Position numbers and translations under genes: made by a program. Below the pieces are notes generated by a model. The model was not told the origin of the DNA. It searched no databases and saw only the letters and a program-made list of their open reading frames with translations. This document shows positions 24,930 to 37,566 of a stretch of DNA of 64,000 nucleotides, one piece after another. Position 1 is the first letter of the stretch. Each line of letters starts with the position of its first letter. Source of the stretch: Taudactylus pleione (taxonomy: Eukaryota > Chordata > Amphibia > Anura > Myobatrachidae); NCBI GenBank assembly GCA_031769625.1, contig JAUIMM010000113.1:18400501-18464500 (forward strand), read 5' to 3'.

Positions 24930-25250
24930 ATATGTATGGTTGCAATTATTGACCTGTCATTGTCCCAGCATGATGGTAAAAAGAGGTCAGGAAATTGTGC
25001 AGGGCTCATTTGCATAAAAATCATTGTGAGAATGGAAATTGGAATAGGTCTGAACAGCTAAGGAGACACGGCGTGTTTTGCCTAATGGCATTCAAATAAT
25101 TTATTTAGATGGAAAAGAAAATTATTTGGAGAGATAAACAAAAATGTTATTTTTGCTTTTCTGAGACATATGACCTTATATAGACAGCAAACCTTTCAAA
25201 AGAGACATTGACACCAACTAAAATATAAAAGTTCTATTCATTTACATCAT
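24930..25250. promoter_or_regulatory. Repeat-poor block, candidate conserved enhancer
   Basis: No repeat signature. It contains AATTATTGACCTGTCATTG, GCTCATTTGCATAAAAATCA (octamer-like ATTTGCAT) and several AAATTATTT cores. Conservation is not tested. Confidence 0.3.
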
Positions 25251-25565
25251 AGCCAGGACAAATATTGCTACCAGAGGCAATTTACAGATGGTGCCAGCTA
25301 AATGTTGCGGTTGGATGACTGTTTCCACTAGTGACAATCGTGTCAAGCCACATTGCCCTCCAATGGAGGTATATGCGTGGTAGGCAGCAGGTGCAGGAAT
25401 TCTGGCCACTCTAGGTGCCCCTCCTTGGTCGTTGCCCTGGGAGTGTGGCAGTTGGCTGTGACATCCTAGCTAACCACCACACTTCCATCCCATGACTAAC
25501 ATGGCTGCTGCTCTTTCATGTAAACATCCGGAGTTCAGTGTGGGCGGCACCATTAAAGACAATAG

Positions 25566-26075
25566 GGGGGGAGATGCATCAAATCTTTGAGAGAAATAAA
25601 GTGGAGAAGTTTCTCATAGCAACCAATCAGCTTCTGTAATTTTTTAGACTGTAAATGATAGCTCAAAGCTGATTGGTTGCTATGGGCAAATTCAGTGTCG
25701 TAACTAGGGGTGTGTGAGTGGTGACACCGCACAGAGCACATGGCCCTGGGGGCAGCACTGCCACTAACTCACGGCACCTGCAGGTGGCTTGCAGGGTGCC
25801 TAGAACAGTACCCTGCAGCCTCTAGCGCTACTGCTGAGCCATCCAGAGAGTCCAAGGGATGCTCCGTTTAGGCACCCTGCAGCCTGTGAAGCTGCCTGGA
25901 GCGTCCTTAGGATGTGCTGTACTTACCGGAGCCGGCGGCCCTATCCCCTAGGCATGACATCATGATGTCACGGTCTTAGGGAGTGGGGTTCGCACAGGGC
26001 ACACTGCCGCCGTGTTATGGCACTGGAAATATTCTCCTCTTTATCTCTTTGAAAGGATTGATACATCTCCCCCTA
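25566..26075. mobile_element. Palindromic MITE split by a hAT-like insertion
   Basis: Left GGGGGGAGATGCATCAAATC and right GATTGATACATCTCCCCCT are inverted ends. CATAGCAACCAATCAGCTTC faces AGCTGATTGGTTGCTATGG. The right arm is interrupted by the element at 25695-26029. Confidence 0.8.
25695..26029. mobile_element. hAT-like element inserted in a palindromic MITE
   Basis: Ends CAGTGTCGTAAC and, inverted, CAGTGCCATAAC. The flanks GGCAAATT and GAAATATT are a possible degraded 8-bp duplication. GC-rich, non-coding interior. Confidence 0.7.
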
Positions 26076-26136
26076 CAGTATGTCACACATTCAGTGCTTG
26101 AGGTGCCTACTACACCTTGGCGCCCTAAGTCACCAA

Positions 26137-26336
26137 GGGGTCTATGTACTAAGCAGTGTTAGGAGACAGAGTGAAAAGTGATAAGTCAGTGATAAGGTAC
26201 CAGCCAATCAGCTCCCAACTGTTATTTTTCAAACACAACCTGTGAGAGGACAATTGGGAGCTGATTGGCTGGCACCTTATCACAGACTTATCACTTTTCT
26301 CTCTGTCTCATAACACTGCTTAGTAAATAGACCCCC
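26137..26336. mobile_element. Palindromic MITE, GGGGTCTATTTAC family, TSD CAA
   Basis: GGGGTCTATGTACTAAGCAG to CTGCTTAGTAAATAGACCCC, with CAA on both sides and the CCAATCAGCTCCCAACTG/inverse core. Confidence 0.87.
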
Positions 26337-27662
26337 AAGTGCTTGTGCCGGCTCTGGTAGACACAGCAAATATAACACAATCAGATGCTTTTATTCAATT
26401 ACACAAGTGCTGGATTTGCGCATCTTGACTAAAAATAACCCTGTTTTTATTTGTCTGTTCATATAGTTATCGGTCTGTGACATTCTGTTCTATCCAGATC
26501 TGTCCGTCTAGCTACTATAGGCAAATAAAATAAGAAAGCAAAGAAGTAAAGCTACCAAAATATTAAACCTCACATGACCAAATGTTATTTTAGGGATAGG
26601 AAACCTTTAGTTTTAGGGTTAGTCCCCCTGCCATCTTGGGCAAAAATTGACCATGACATGTTTTATTTACGTGTGTGATAATACTGGAACCCTGATGAAA
26701 ACATGCTGGGGTATTGGAAAAAAAAGTGTCAATCCTAATTTTATTTTTTATATAATTAACATAAACATTACAGCCATTCTCACGTTTTGCAGCAGTTGGC
26801 ATATACAGCTGTAACAATGCTCGTGTGTTATGCAGCCTTTCTATAGCTATTAAATGATTGTAAGCATTGTAATTTAACAAAAGCCCGGCGTCTCTAAATG
26901 CTCCATATGCATTGCTTCCCAATTATTTGTTTTCATGATTAAGCTATAACTCCCTGCAATATACGGTTGATTTTAGAGCAAGGCTGTAAATTGTAGGTTG
27001 TTAGCCAAACCTTGGTGTTACAAGCATCATAAAAAGCAAACACGTCAATTACATCCACAGACATAACTCCAATTGGACAGATAAGATGCATGCAGCAAAA
27101 TGATGCACAGCATGCCCAACCGTCACAGGATGCTGATGTTATGGAAATCACTTCTGGCTCACTGCTTGGGAGTTTGCATATCATCAGTCCCTGGCAGGGG
27201 TTGATGGGTATTACTGGGCAGTCTCCTTATACTGTATATATTTTTTGTTTTTAAAAAAAAAACACTTATTTTGCTAACAAAAGAAGATATTCTCATCTAT
27301 GAGCTGTGACAAGACTACAGCATTTATTGTTGTTGTGATTGTGAGTGAGAATGATTCTAAATACAAGTATCCCTCTTGTTATCACATTGTCCATATATCA
27401 GATATATAATAGTTTTATTTTGTAAACTTCTGTGGATGGAAATTGAATACGAGCTGTTCTATGAATTGGGGGGCACATGTGTAGGAATATAAATATACAT
27501 GTACTGTAGATTCGAGGATACCACAACACCCAGTGCCCCCCTTCATTGTCACTATTATTAATGTTAAGTAATATTGTGCAGTATACAGATGTGGCCACAT
27601 GCACCTTTGCTCACATCAAGCTAAATAGCCCCATTTTGTGCGCCATGGACTTTGCACTCCAA

Positions 27663-27851
27663 GGGGTCTATTTACTAAGCTGTGTTAGGAGACAGAGTGA
27701 AAAGTGATAAGAAATTGAAAAGGTGCCAGCCAATCAGCTCCCAACTGTCATTTTTTCAAACACAGCCTGTGAGATGGCAGGTGGGAGCTGATTGGCTGGT
27801 ACCTTATCACTTTTCACTCTGTCTCCTAACACTGCTTAGTAAATAGACCCC
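27663..27851. mobile_element. Palindromic MITE, GGGGTCTATTTAC family
   Basis: Complete copy with both GGGGTCTATTTACTAAGC ends and a CCAATCAGCTCCCAACTG/inverse core. Its right end abuts the copy at 27852. Confidence 0.88.
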
Positions 27852-27998
27852 AAAGTGAACGGTGATAAGGTACCAGCCAATCAGCTCCTAACTGCCATTT
27901 TTCAAGCACATCCTGTGACATGGCAGTTAGGAGCTGATTGGCTGGTACCTTATCACCATTCACTTTATCTCCTAACACAGCTTAGTAAATAGACCCCC
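27852..27998. mobile_element. Palindromic MITE lacking its left terminus, fused to 27663 copy
   Basis: Starts within the left arm (AAAGTGAACGGTGATAAGG) and keeps its right end CTTAGTAAATAGACCCC. Its subfamily (CTCCTAACTGCCA core) resembles the outer 23401 element rather than its neighbour. Confidence 0.82.
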
Positions 27999-28758
27999 TA
28001 GTGTCCCGCCAGAGAATTTTTCTTAACATTTGCATCTTATTTGGAACACTAATGCGACTAAAGTACAATGCACGGGTACATTGAATACTGAGGCTGGCAT
28101 TTCATGTAGCTTCTGTGTGCAACTCAGTCGCTAATCTGGGTAATAGACAAAAGACAGATCTCCGATACGAGCGAACGCTCCATGCCTGGCGCCAAATATC
28201 ATTATAATTACAGTAATTATGCTTACTCTGCAATGTTATACCAGCTCCTTGGTGACAAAAGTACTAATGTAGTGTGCCAAGTACACTGAAAGCGACTTTG
28301 TGTGCGGCTATGATGTGAATAAGATGCAAAGTTCAGGAAAGAGTATGTATTGCTACCTGTGGCGGGGCACCTAAGTTGTGCCATGCATCTTACTCTATGT
28401 GCTGCAGATATGCTAGGTGAATGTATCTGGGGGGCCCATTGTCGGAAGTAAATAGCACTAGATCGAATTTCTTCTTTTTTTCTTGTATGAAAAAGGTCTT
28501 CAGACGCTTATTTTATTAATTTCTGAAATAATTTCACTGATTTCTTCCTGTTTCCTACAACTATAAGTTATAAGAATAAACAATTATACCAAAAAATAGG
28601 TGCTGGTCCTGCCTACTGTTTACCATCAGAGTAACTGAGTTGATCAAACCTGCGCCTACTGCTAAATGTGATCTTCACATACTAGTGATGCACAGGGGAA
28701 CAGCTCATTTAACCGACATGGAAAACCTAAGACATAGCCAGCATATGATTCCTTACTG

Positions 28759-28922
28759 CAGAGGTTCCCAAACCCCGCCATTACAATCCACGTTTTAAGG
28801 ATATTCATGCTTGAGCACAGGTGACTTTAATTAGTACCTCAGTCAATTTGATTTAACCACCTTGACTTAAGCATAGATATCCTTAAAACCTGGACTGTAA
28901 TTGCAGAGTTTGGGAACTTCTG
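28759..28922. mobile_element. hAT MITE with perfect 8-bp TSD
   Basis: Ends CAGAGGTTCCCAAAC and GTTTGGGAACTTCTG, flanked by CCTTACTG at 28751-28758 and 28923-28930. The inner arms TTTTAAGGATATTCATGC and GCATAGATATCCTTAAAACC are inverted. Confidence 0.92.
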
Positions 28923-29692
28923 CCTTACTGGACCCGAATGATAGGGATGGTCTGAGAGTGAGTGCGTACGCTGTGCACATGCCCAGAAAAGCAGGCGCAC
29001 ATACTGAATATGCGCCTGTGCCCATTTTTGTGATTCTGCCACTTCTTCCTACTGGCGTCTGAAGAGGCGGGATGGGGGAAGGAGGGGGCATTTTATCCTA
29101 GGGCGAGTACAATATCGGTATGTTCACGCAATTGCAAATAGATCCCAATAGGGTTAACAGACACATAGATGCCTGAGAAAGCCGCGGGTATCAAGGGCTG
29201 ATGATGGTCACCAGAACTAGTGAACAGTTTCTGATTGGCTGTTTGCGAGTGCTCCGCTGAAAGGTGCTGTTTTCTGATGATCAGGCATATTTGTTTCTGA
29301 TTCATTAAAGATGTTTTATTGAAGCCTAATAACAAACCCAGATTACTCAAGAAATGGTTAAAATACGAGTGTGTGACGTATGTCCGGTATAAACCAGACG
29401 CATACACTACTGTTGCCGACTGGCACGCATCTTCAGATAGTTGCTACTTTGCCTATGGTCGCAATCATAGCTTTTTTAGTTAATGCAATTAGGGGGCGCA
29501 AATGCGGCCAACTCTGTCTCAGCCCCAATGCATTGTTAACCCTAATGACGATGAACATTTATACCACTTAGACTTCTAGTTGGAACTTTTGAGGGTTTTT
29601 TTATTATTATTATTATTTTTTTTTTATTATTAAAATCAATGTAAATGATCATGACCTGAAATTCTGACATAAACTGGAGCTTGGAAAGTGTT

Positions 29693-30487
29693 TATTTAAA
29701 GCTTGCTGTAGTCTCCTTACACATAGATACACTTAGGGGTATACAGTATATACTAAAGTGCAGGTTTTTAGAAGTAGAGATGTTGTCCATAGGGGATTGG
29801 TATGTAATACCCCTGGACGTATGTCCGGCGGTTCAAATCCCGACACCAGTGAAGATCCCGAAAACTCCAAAGGTAAGTATTAACTAACCTAACCCCCCTC
29901 CTAACCCTAACCATCTGTTAGGGGTGCCTAACCCTAACCTCCCTCCCTAGTGCCTAACGCTCCTCTAAGTGCCTAAACCTAACCCCCCCTTTCCCACAGC
30001 CTAAACCTAAGTCTCCTGGGGGGTGCCTAACCCTAACCCCCCCTTCCCCTAGCCTACACCTAACCCTCCCAGGGGGGTGCCTAGCCCTAAGTCCCTTTGG
30101 GAGCCCTAAAACCTAAACCTCCCCCCGCGCGGCTGTCTGCGCCCGGCTTACCTTTGTTCAGTATGCCGGGTGTCAAGCTCCTGGCATAGGTCTAATGACA
30201 GGCGTTGGAATTTCGACGCCTGTCATTAGTACCTTGCTGGGATTTGACAGTCGGGAAGCTGGCGGTCGGCATTTCAGCCGTTGGCTTTCCGACTGCATCC
30301 CGCCCATAGCAACCAATATCTTCTAGAAAGTAGACACCTTTCTTCTTTTGTTTTATTTTCCTCGATATCTTCTAGAAGGTGCTAAATAAATGTTAAGTAG
30401 AATGCTATGGGCAACATCTCCATTTCTAAAAACCCGCACTTTAGTAAATATACTATGTGTAAGGAGACTACAGCAAACTTTAAAGGA
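29693..30487. mobile_element. CCAAT-core palindromic element with long arms, interrupted
   Basis: Left ACTAAAGTGCAGGTTTTTAG and right CTAAAAACCCGCACTTTAGT are the family arms. The inverted match continues outward through TTGCTGTAGTCTCCTTACAC and its complement, about 35 bp beyond the usual element end. The left arm is split by the element at 29793-30301. Confidence 0.8.
29793..30301. mobile_element. Nested element filled with CCCTAA-like motifs
   Basis: Inserted in the left arm of the palindrome, with near-identical 8-bp flanks GTCCATAG (29785-29792) and GCCCATAG (30302-30309). Ends GGGAT/ATCCC. The middle (29883-30120) is repeated CCTAACCCTAACC-like sequence. A perfect 14-bp stem (CTAATGACAGGCGT, 30192-30205 with 30216-30229) is near the right end. 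Confidence 0.78.
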
Positions 30488-32359
30488 ATACATATGATTG
30501 AAAAGATTAAAATGGAAGAAAGCTTTCCCTGTCCTACATCTGGTTTTACTTTACATGAAAATTAGTTTTCAAACAAACAAAAGACTGTAGACAACTGAAC
30601 TTGAACTCAACAAACTCGTTCAATTGTGGCTTTCTTAAGTAAATCCTGGGTGCAGAAATTGTTTATAAACAGATGCTCTGGATGTGCCTGTGGGTACCAA
30701 GAAACTGGAAAGCAGGATAGAAACGGCAATTACATGGTTTATAAAGCAATGAGACTCTGGATACTGGAAGGATGAGTTATACTTGGTAGGTATACATTAA
30801 ATCATATTGCTCACCATCAGTATTTGCCATTAAAGAGGAGTTATTTTTTCCCTCCTAGAGGCTTGTCAATCTATATTTATTAATGCAGATGAAACTGAAA
30901 TGTGCTTTCCAACTACGCTGTTATCCAGAGCTAAGTGTGCACTTGCACAAAACACTGTAAATATCTCCATGAGAATCAAGACGAAGCAGAAAGGGGAGAG
31001 AGGGGGCCGGATGTGTATTTGTGCTAACATTAAATGGCTCACCTATGACCCCGGCCCCATACATGCCTACATTTGTGCATGTGATCACTGTGGGGCATAA
31101 TGACATGAATTGTGGAATTAGATAAAGGGGGAGGGGCTAAAGTGCCGCAATTCTCTGAATGTCACAAGATGGCACCTCCCGTTCTACCCTTTAACTATTA
31201 AGGTAGAGTGGCCTACTCTCTCCGGAGTCGGCGGGGATGCCCCAAAATTCGTGTGCACCTCAGACGTTCCGTTAAAGTCGTCAAGTATGCCCAGCCTGTT
31301 ATATCTGAGACATGTGCAGTGTCCAAAGCTGCCATCACAAGTTTTTCATATGCTGCATATTGTTATAGTAGAGACCTGGATTCCTTTATAAACTGGATTC
31401 CTTTATAAACTGGATTACCTTCTAAAGGCTGTTTGTTTTCACCTAAATTCCACTTCCCCAGTTAGCATAACCACGCCTGTTACCTTCGTGGTTTGGGACA
31501 CTTCCCCCATGACCCAGTGGGACCTTTGTATCCCTAAGGGACTTCAATATTTTTTTTTTTTCATCCAGAGGATGCTGAGCATCATGGGAGATTTAGTTCA
31601 CTAAACATGGGTGTATATAATAACTACAATGCAGTTATTCCCACACTGTTCTGCTTTAATACATGCCCTGCATAAAACCCACTACACCCACCCTATCATT
31701 TGCTTTTAAATACCAACCCTCAAATGATATCTGTGTTCCCCATCTACTTTTGTGTTAGTGCTCATCTTCTAGAGCGTGTACAGTACATCTGCAGGTGAAG
31801 CAGGGATTTCAGATGGGCAGGAATATAAAAGAAGCTGCCTCGCTTACTTCCGTATTGATTACAATATGAGGCAGACTACTGTACATAATTACTAGCCTAC
31901 TTCTTGAATGCCTGGAAGATCTCATGTCATAATGCCCAATATTAATAACCAGATGTGATCTTCTTCACGCCCTCGGGTCAGGCTTGCTGACCAGGTCAGG
32001 CTCTTAGTCTGTGTGCATGGGCTGTGAAGACAATTTAAAATGACAGGTATGAAAAGAAGGGTAGGGTGTTAACCTCAGGACCACCGAACGGGCCTTCTCC
32101 CTGCTGGGAACAAAGACCAACAGGAGACGCTGCCTTTTTTTTCCCCATTCTCTTGGGATTTCAGCCAACCAAACAAAAGAAAGATGCATGACAAAAGGAT
32201 TGCGAATCACAGCTGATATATAATTTAAGACAATCTGTTATGATCCAGCTAATATATATTTCGCTTTATATTTAAGCACAATTCAATTATAGGAATTCCG
32301 TTTGAACTGGTATTATTAATACATATTTTTTTGCGGTTGGTGCATTTTTTCCTCTAGTA

Positions 32360-32720
32360 ATTGGATTACATTTATTATTACAGCCAAGCTCATCCGGTTC
32401 ATGTGTTAACCCTTTCCAAGCTACAGCTTTAAAGGTCTGCAGAGAGGAAAAAAAATGATGGTCGTTACCTAATTAGACGTTTTCCTGTGGATTTTTCCCC
32501 TTATTTCTTCACTGTTAGAAATATTTTAGAAACAACATGCAGCGTTTTAATTTGTTACGATATAATATTAATAGGCATAAATTAAAATATGTATTAAAAT
32601 TAGCTTGACATGCTCTCATAATCCTCTTTTAAATGTGTCCATACAGTCGTGTGTAAAATTAATAATTTGATGTATTCGTTTAAAATGTCTAGAGCAACGT
32701 CAACTGTAAATAGAGCTCTG
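32360..32720. promoter_or_regulatory. Repeat-poor block, candidate conserved enhancer
   Basis: No repeat signature. It contains CCTAATTAGACG, AAATTAAAATATG, ATTAATAATTTGATG and AATATTAATAGGC cores. Conservation not tested. Confidence 0.3.
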
Positions 32721-34064
32721 CAGGTGTGTCTTCATTCTATACCTTCCAAAACACCCATCCATTACGTATACAGTATGTGCATACAGCAATAATGTTGTTT
32801 TATTGTTGCCTGCAAGCAACATTTATTTACTCTCCAGTACACCTTAAATAGTAATACTAGCTTTCCCTATCATCCTATCAGTAGGCCAGCCCACACAGTA
32901 ACAGAAGGCAAATCCTATTACTTAGTACATAGAAAAACCATGTGTGGTTGCTGCATTACTGAAATGTAGTCATTAATGATAATTAATTAATCCTCAAAAA
33001 CATGCAGTTTCTCACCCAAAAGTCTCAAATCCGTTGCTGCCATCACATTGCAGTTCAGGCTCATTGGCTTTTTGTTTCCCATAATGCATTTCTGTTTCAA
33101 TAAATGTGTACATTAGAATAGTAAATTACGGACCCAATCTACATGTCACCTACTGTTTGTGGGCTGAACCAGCGTCCAGGCTGACCATTCCCCAATAACT
33201 ACTGACATTGGTGATATGATGATAAGACAGACACACTCTGGGGGCATAAACACTATTTCAGTACCTATTAGACTTGTTTCTAAAGAGACTGCATATATCA
33301 GTTCATCATAAGAAAGATATATACGTATATACAGTTTATACAGTGACTTGAGCACTTTAAAGAGAATTGTCAATGGGAAAATTGATATTATGTTACATAT
33401 ATTCAATAACTGCATTATTTTATGGATTTAATAGTTTACCAGCGTTACAATTGTTATGTCACAGAGTATATTTTCTATCAGTGCAGGAATATTTCCAACG
33501 GAGCCTTTTGCTTCCTAATTGATTTTCCACGTTTGTTGTTTATTGAATAGATAAGTAGAGAGCTTGTGATATTTGATTACAAAGCAGGGCACCCATTTAA
33601 CCTCCTGTTTCTGTGCTGGCCAGGATTTCAGGAGAGAGACAACGCACCACCTACCTTATGGCTCATACAGATCAGCCTTCCAGCACTAATCCCTAATACT
33701 ATGAAATAGACCTTATAGGACACCGACTTTACTTTCTTTAAGATTATGCTCATGAATTTTCACTGGTCTGATTTTGATTCCTCCTTAGGCTAAACGATTC
33801 CAGGAATCTGGTGACAAGGTTACAGCGCGCAGCATGTTTTAACCCTTACTGTATCAAGCTGTTCACTCTTTGTCAGATATATGTAGTGATGGGGAATTTG
33901 TATAGAGTTTTATACTGGCAGTCAACCTGTTTGAACAAGTAGATTCAACAGATTGACTTCTGAAGATTTAATTAGTTATGCAGTCATACATATAACTGGG
34001 ACAGAAGCTAATAGCTATAAATGGTTCTCAAGGTCTGTCCCCCTCCAAAAACAAAAACAAAATA

Positions 34065-34430
34065 CAGGGGCGTTTCTAGAGAGGAGGGGGACCGTGTGCA
34101 GTCTCTGTCCGGTGGCTGGCAGCGGTGCGCGACCAGTGCCACACTTATAGACTCTGGGCACTATAATGTGCCCAGAGTCTATAGCGCATGCGCAGGTCAC
34201 TGGGAAAATGGCTGCAGCGGCCATTTTTCCTGTACTGCGTATGCGCAAACGACGGGAAAATGGCCGCGGAGGCCATTTTCCAGATGTTTTTACAGCGCAG
34301 ACACCGGTGCCGATGTAGGACTCCGTAGAGGTAAGTGTAATATTGGTGCAGGGTGTGTGGTGCAGGGCCCCCCTGGACCCAGGGGCCCGTGGGCACCGCA
34401 CTCCCCGCACCCATTATAAACTCACCCCTG
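34065..34430. mobile_element. hAT-like element, family of 2176
   Basis: CAGGGGCGTTTCTAGAG at the left, CACCCCTG at the right; flanks ACAAAATA and CCAAAACA are a probable eroded 8-bp duplication. It carries the same modules as 2176: a TAGACTCTGGGCAC hairpin, AGCGCATGCGCAGG, and hairpins with GGGAAAATGGC and its inverse. Confidence 0.85.
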
Positions 34431-34630
34431 CCAAAACAATATTAGAATTTATGCAAGCTTCAGTGAGACTTACTGGCCACAACCAGTGCTATATCAGGGT
34501 AATACATAGGGTTATTTCAGGCAGGGCAGTCTGTACAGGTGGAATATCACCATTATTGGCCAGTGAGTGTGGTCATTGTCCAACCACACTTACAGGTCTC
34601 TATTTAGCTGTGTTTAACCAATGTGCATAG

Positions 34631-34812
34631 CAGAGATGTGCGCCCCGACCCCCGTATTTTGGTTTTGGATCCGGATTTATCTTCATGTTTTGGTTTTGGT
34701 TTTAGATGTGTATTTAAAAAAAAATGCAGGAAGATTCGAACTGGGACTCAGTTCGGCACGGTACCTCAAAGTGATTCCGAAATCGAACTCAGTTCTAGCT
34801 CTGATCGGCCTT
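34631..34812. mobile_element. Partial copy of the TAGAGATGTG family
   Basis: CAGAGATGTGCGCCCCGACC, then TTTTGGTTTTGGATCCGGAT and ATCTTCATGTTTTGGTTTTG, matching the left half of the 5538 element. The right end is not clear. Confidence 0.6.
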
Positions 34813-36383
34813 AAAATTTGAAGAAGCCACTATTATTTGGGACAGAAGACTTGTTGGTAATCCTGTTTACGTGGTGGCTGTTTGAGTGACCTCTTATACA
34901 AGATTGCCTTTTCTTTTAAACTTTCCTTTCGCAAATGTAAACACATATGATGCTATCCCAATCTATTGCCCTTTTCTAAGCAAGACCCTTTATTTGATTA
35001 ACCCTTATTTTTCCCATATCTGCATGACTTCAAAGCCACAATATTTGGCTCTTTAGTTACCATGGAGCTAGAAGTCCCAGAATTCCCTAATGGAATGGCA
35101 CAATGGACTTGCAATTCTACAATGGATGAAAAACAGTTAGACTACAGGTAGAAAAGTATCATTGACCACATGACAAGTGTACCACATTGGGGGATTTGTT
35201 TGTCTGAACTTATGGTGGACTATGGTGTGGCTTGTTCTTCCATATGTTTTCAGATTTCATTTAAAAAAAAAATATCATGTTACTCTAAAGATATGCAGCA
35301 AAACAGAGCTCCTGTACTCCCTTATGTGGACTGTATTGATTTCAATGGTGAAACCACAGTGCCACTGCTCTAATGCAGTATGTGGTCTCGCTTCCCAGCA
35401 TGCACAGTAAAGCCCCTTTTTTGTAGGCCAGAGCTATGGACTTGGAATAGTAAAACGAATTTTGCTACAAGACCTATCAATGCCATGTTCCACTCCTGAT
35501 TAAATCCTTACTGGTATACCTAATATATCATCATTAACATTTGTATCTACTGTATGAATACAAATATACTGAATCCTATTGGTAAATTATAGTTTTGTGC
35601 TACATTCCCTATACACAACTTCTCAATGAGCTTATTCCCAATGTATTATTGTTCAAAAAGATTCTGTTTGTTACACTTAAACTGCTTAGTTTGCTTTTGC
35701 CAGTATCCAATAGACTCATTGAAAAGGACTAATTACTAAGGTCACAGAAACCATCTGTAATCCAGAACACCCCAAAGGCTTAATATTTGTACATTTATAA
35801 ATCTTTCCAACAAAGGACTAGCTGGGATGATAGAAATCATATTCACATTTTTTTCCCTCTTTCTAATGTCCCCTTTCAAATCTTGCCAATGGCAAAACTC
35901 CTTTGAAAATAGGATCCATTAAAGGTAAACGTGAAAGGTAATTTAGTATAAATATATTATTTCAGAGAGCCCATTTCTTTTAATGGATGTTTTAATTTCT
36001 GTAAAATTGTAATACATCAGGCTGGACAAGAGGAAGCTTTTTCACTGCTTCTCAATTTGGCTTCTATGAAATCCACCATCCCTCAGTGCAAATCTAACTG
36101 TACATACCCCCTCACATATAGGCTGATTTGCTAAATTGTGTGATGTGTTTTGGTGCAGCCGCCAAGGTTCTTTTTAAGCTTTATTTCCACCATCCACAAA
36201 TATTTATTGAAAAATACCTAGAAATCTCTCAATCTGGCACCTAGCCATTCACTCTTCCCGAATGACTTCTATATGGTCAAGTTGCAAGAATGTTTCTCCT
36301 TGACAAAAGCCTCATTTTTTTAACCTGATTGTGTCTATTTTCATCTTTGGTGGCAGATCTCACATTAGTGATGTAAACATATG

Positions 36384-36982
36384 GGCCCTCATTCAGACCC
36401 ACTCGCTATTTGCGGTCGTTAATTCTAAAACAAGGGGTGGCTATTCAAATGATCCGTTCGCAAATTGCAGTCTGTTCACACCTCTAAGTCTGAACGAGCG
36501 AGCAAAACATACGCTCGTTTATTTGATAAAAACGCCCCCTGGCCGCACGCACCATACGTCATGTCCGCTATTTATTAGATTAATCGAGTACATCGTACAG
36601 CGTATGTACTGCTCGCTATTCTTGTGGTTGGTGTTTTCAACCGCTATTTTGCGAGCAGTTCTGAGTTAAAAAAAACCAAGTGACGTGGTCAATGACGCTG
36701 ATGTATTAATTATGCACTCCCTTAAAACGCCAGTTTTGACCTTTAAGCACGCCTGCGTTCGGATCTCCACTCCCCGTTTTCAAGCACCTTCCCCTGTTAC
36801 CACCCACATACGCCTCATTCTGTCACTCAAAAAAGCAGGCACTCGCTATATAGCGTACAAACGATTTTCGGCCACACTGACTGGTTCGCGCATGCGTACT
36901 AAAAACCGTACGCATGCGCAGATGTGCGAACATCGCTCGGAACGAGCGTACTGCCGCTAGCGAGCGGCTCTGAATGAGGGCC
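36384..36982. mobile_element. CpG-rich Harbinger-like element, TSD ATG
   Basis: Ends GGCCCTCATTCAGA and TCTGAATGAGGGCC are perfectly inverted, flanked by ATG at 36381-36383 and 36983-36985. The 599-bp interior is unusually CpG-rich for this intron. It has a perfect 12-bp stem GCGCATGCGTAC (36888-36899 with 36908-36919, 8-nt loop), similar to an NRF1 site. No transposase frame. Confidence 0.87.
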
Positions 36983-37280
36983 ATGGTCCTGAATCATTTC
37001 CACTACAGAGAAGATATAATACAGAGATAAAAGACATGTAGCCTATCTATATCACATTGTGCAATTGTTGGAAATTGTGAGAAATTATAACAATGTGCTC
37101 TTGCAGTGAAGTATTGAGAATAGGTCGTGGGCACATACCACAGGGCATAACCATGCTCCGTATTTACTTTTCCAGAACTTCTGATGCACTATTCTGCCCT
37201 GCGCTAAAAACACTCCCAGAGAAGCAGTGCACGAGATAAGTGATGTTATTTTGTATCACAGAGTAATAGTTATTAATAAC

Positions 37281-37566
37281 GGTGCATACACACACAACGA
37301 TTTTGTCACCAATGATTTTATGAACTATTTTCTGTCAGATTATCTGTCAGATTTTTTAAAGTGTAATGAACGATTTTTTTTTAACTGCAAACGATTTTTG
37401 CATAGTAACTTAATGAAAATCGTTGAGTTGACAAGTCTGACTGAACTACAAACGTGAACGCGCACTCTTTGACTCAGAAAGTGATCGATTTTTTTCAAAC
37501 GATTATCGTTAAACAATATCGTTTAATGATAATCGTTACAAAAAAATCCTTGTGTGTGTATGCACC
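37281..37566. mobile_element. Inverted-repeat element rich in AACGATT motifs
   Basis: GGTGCATACACACACAACGA at the left is inverted as TTGTGTGTGTATGCACC at the right. The interior repeats AACGATT and AATCGTT many times. Confidence 0.78.

Noticed and set aside
23401..27998. Palindromes as microRNA precursors or a CRISPR-like array
   Set aside because: They are dispersed copies with target duplications and transposon ends; repeat spacing is irregular and the genome is a vertebrate's.
29883..30120. CCCTAA tract as a telomere remnant or fusion point
   Set aside because: The units are irregular, lie inside an element with defined ends and flanks, and recur in two sister elements.
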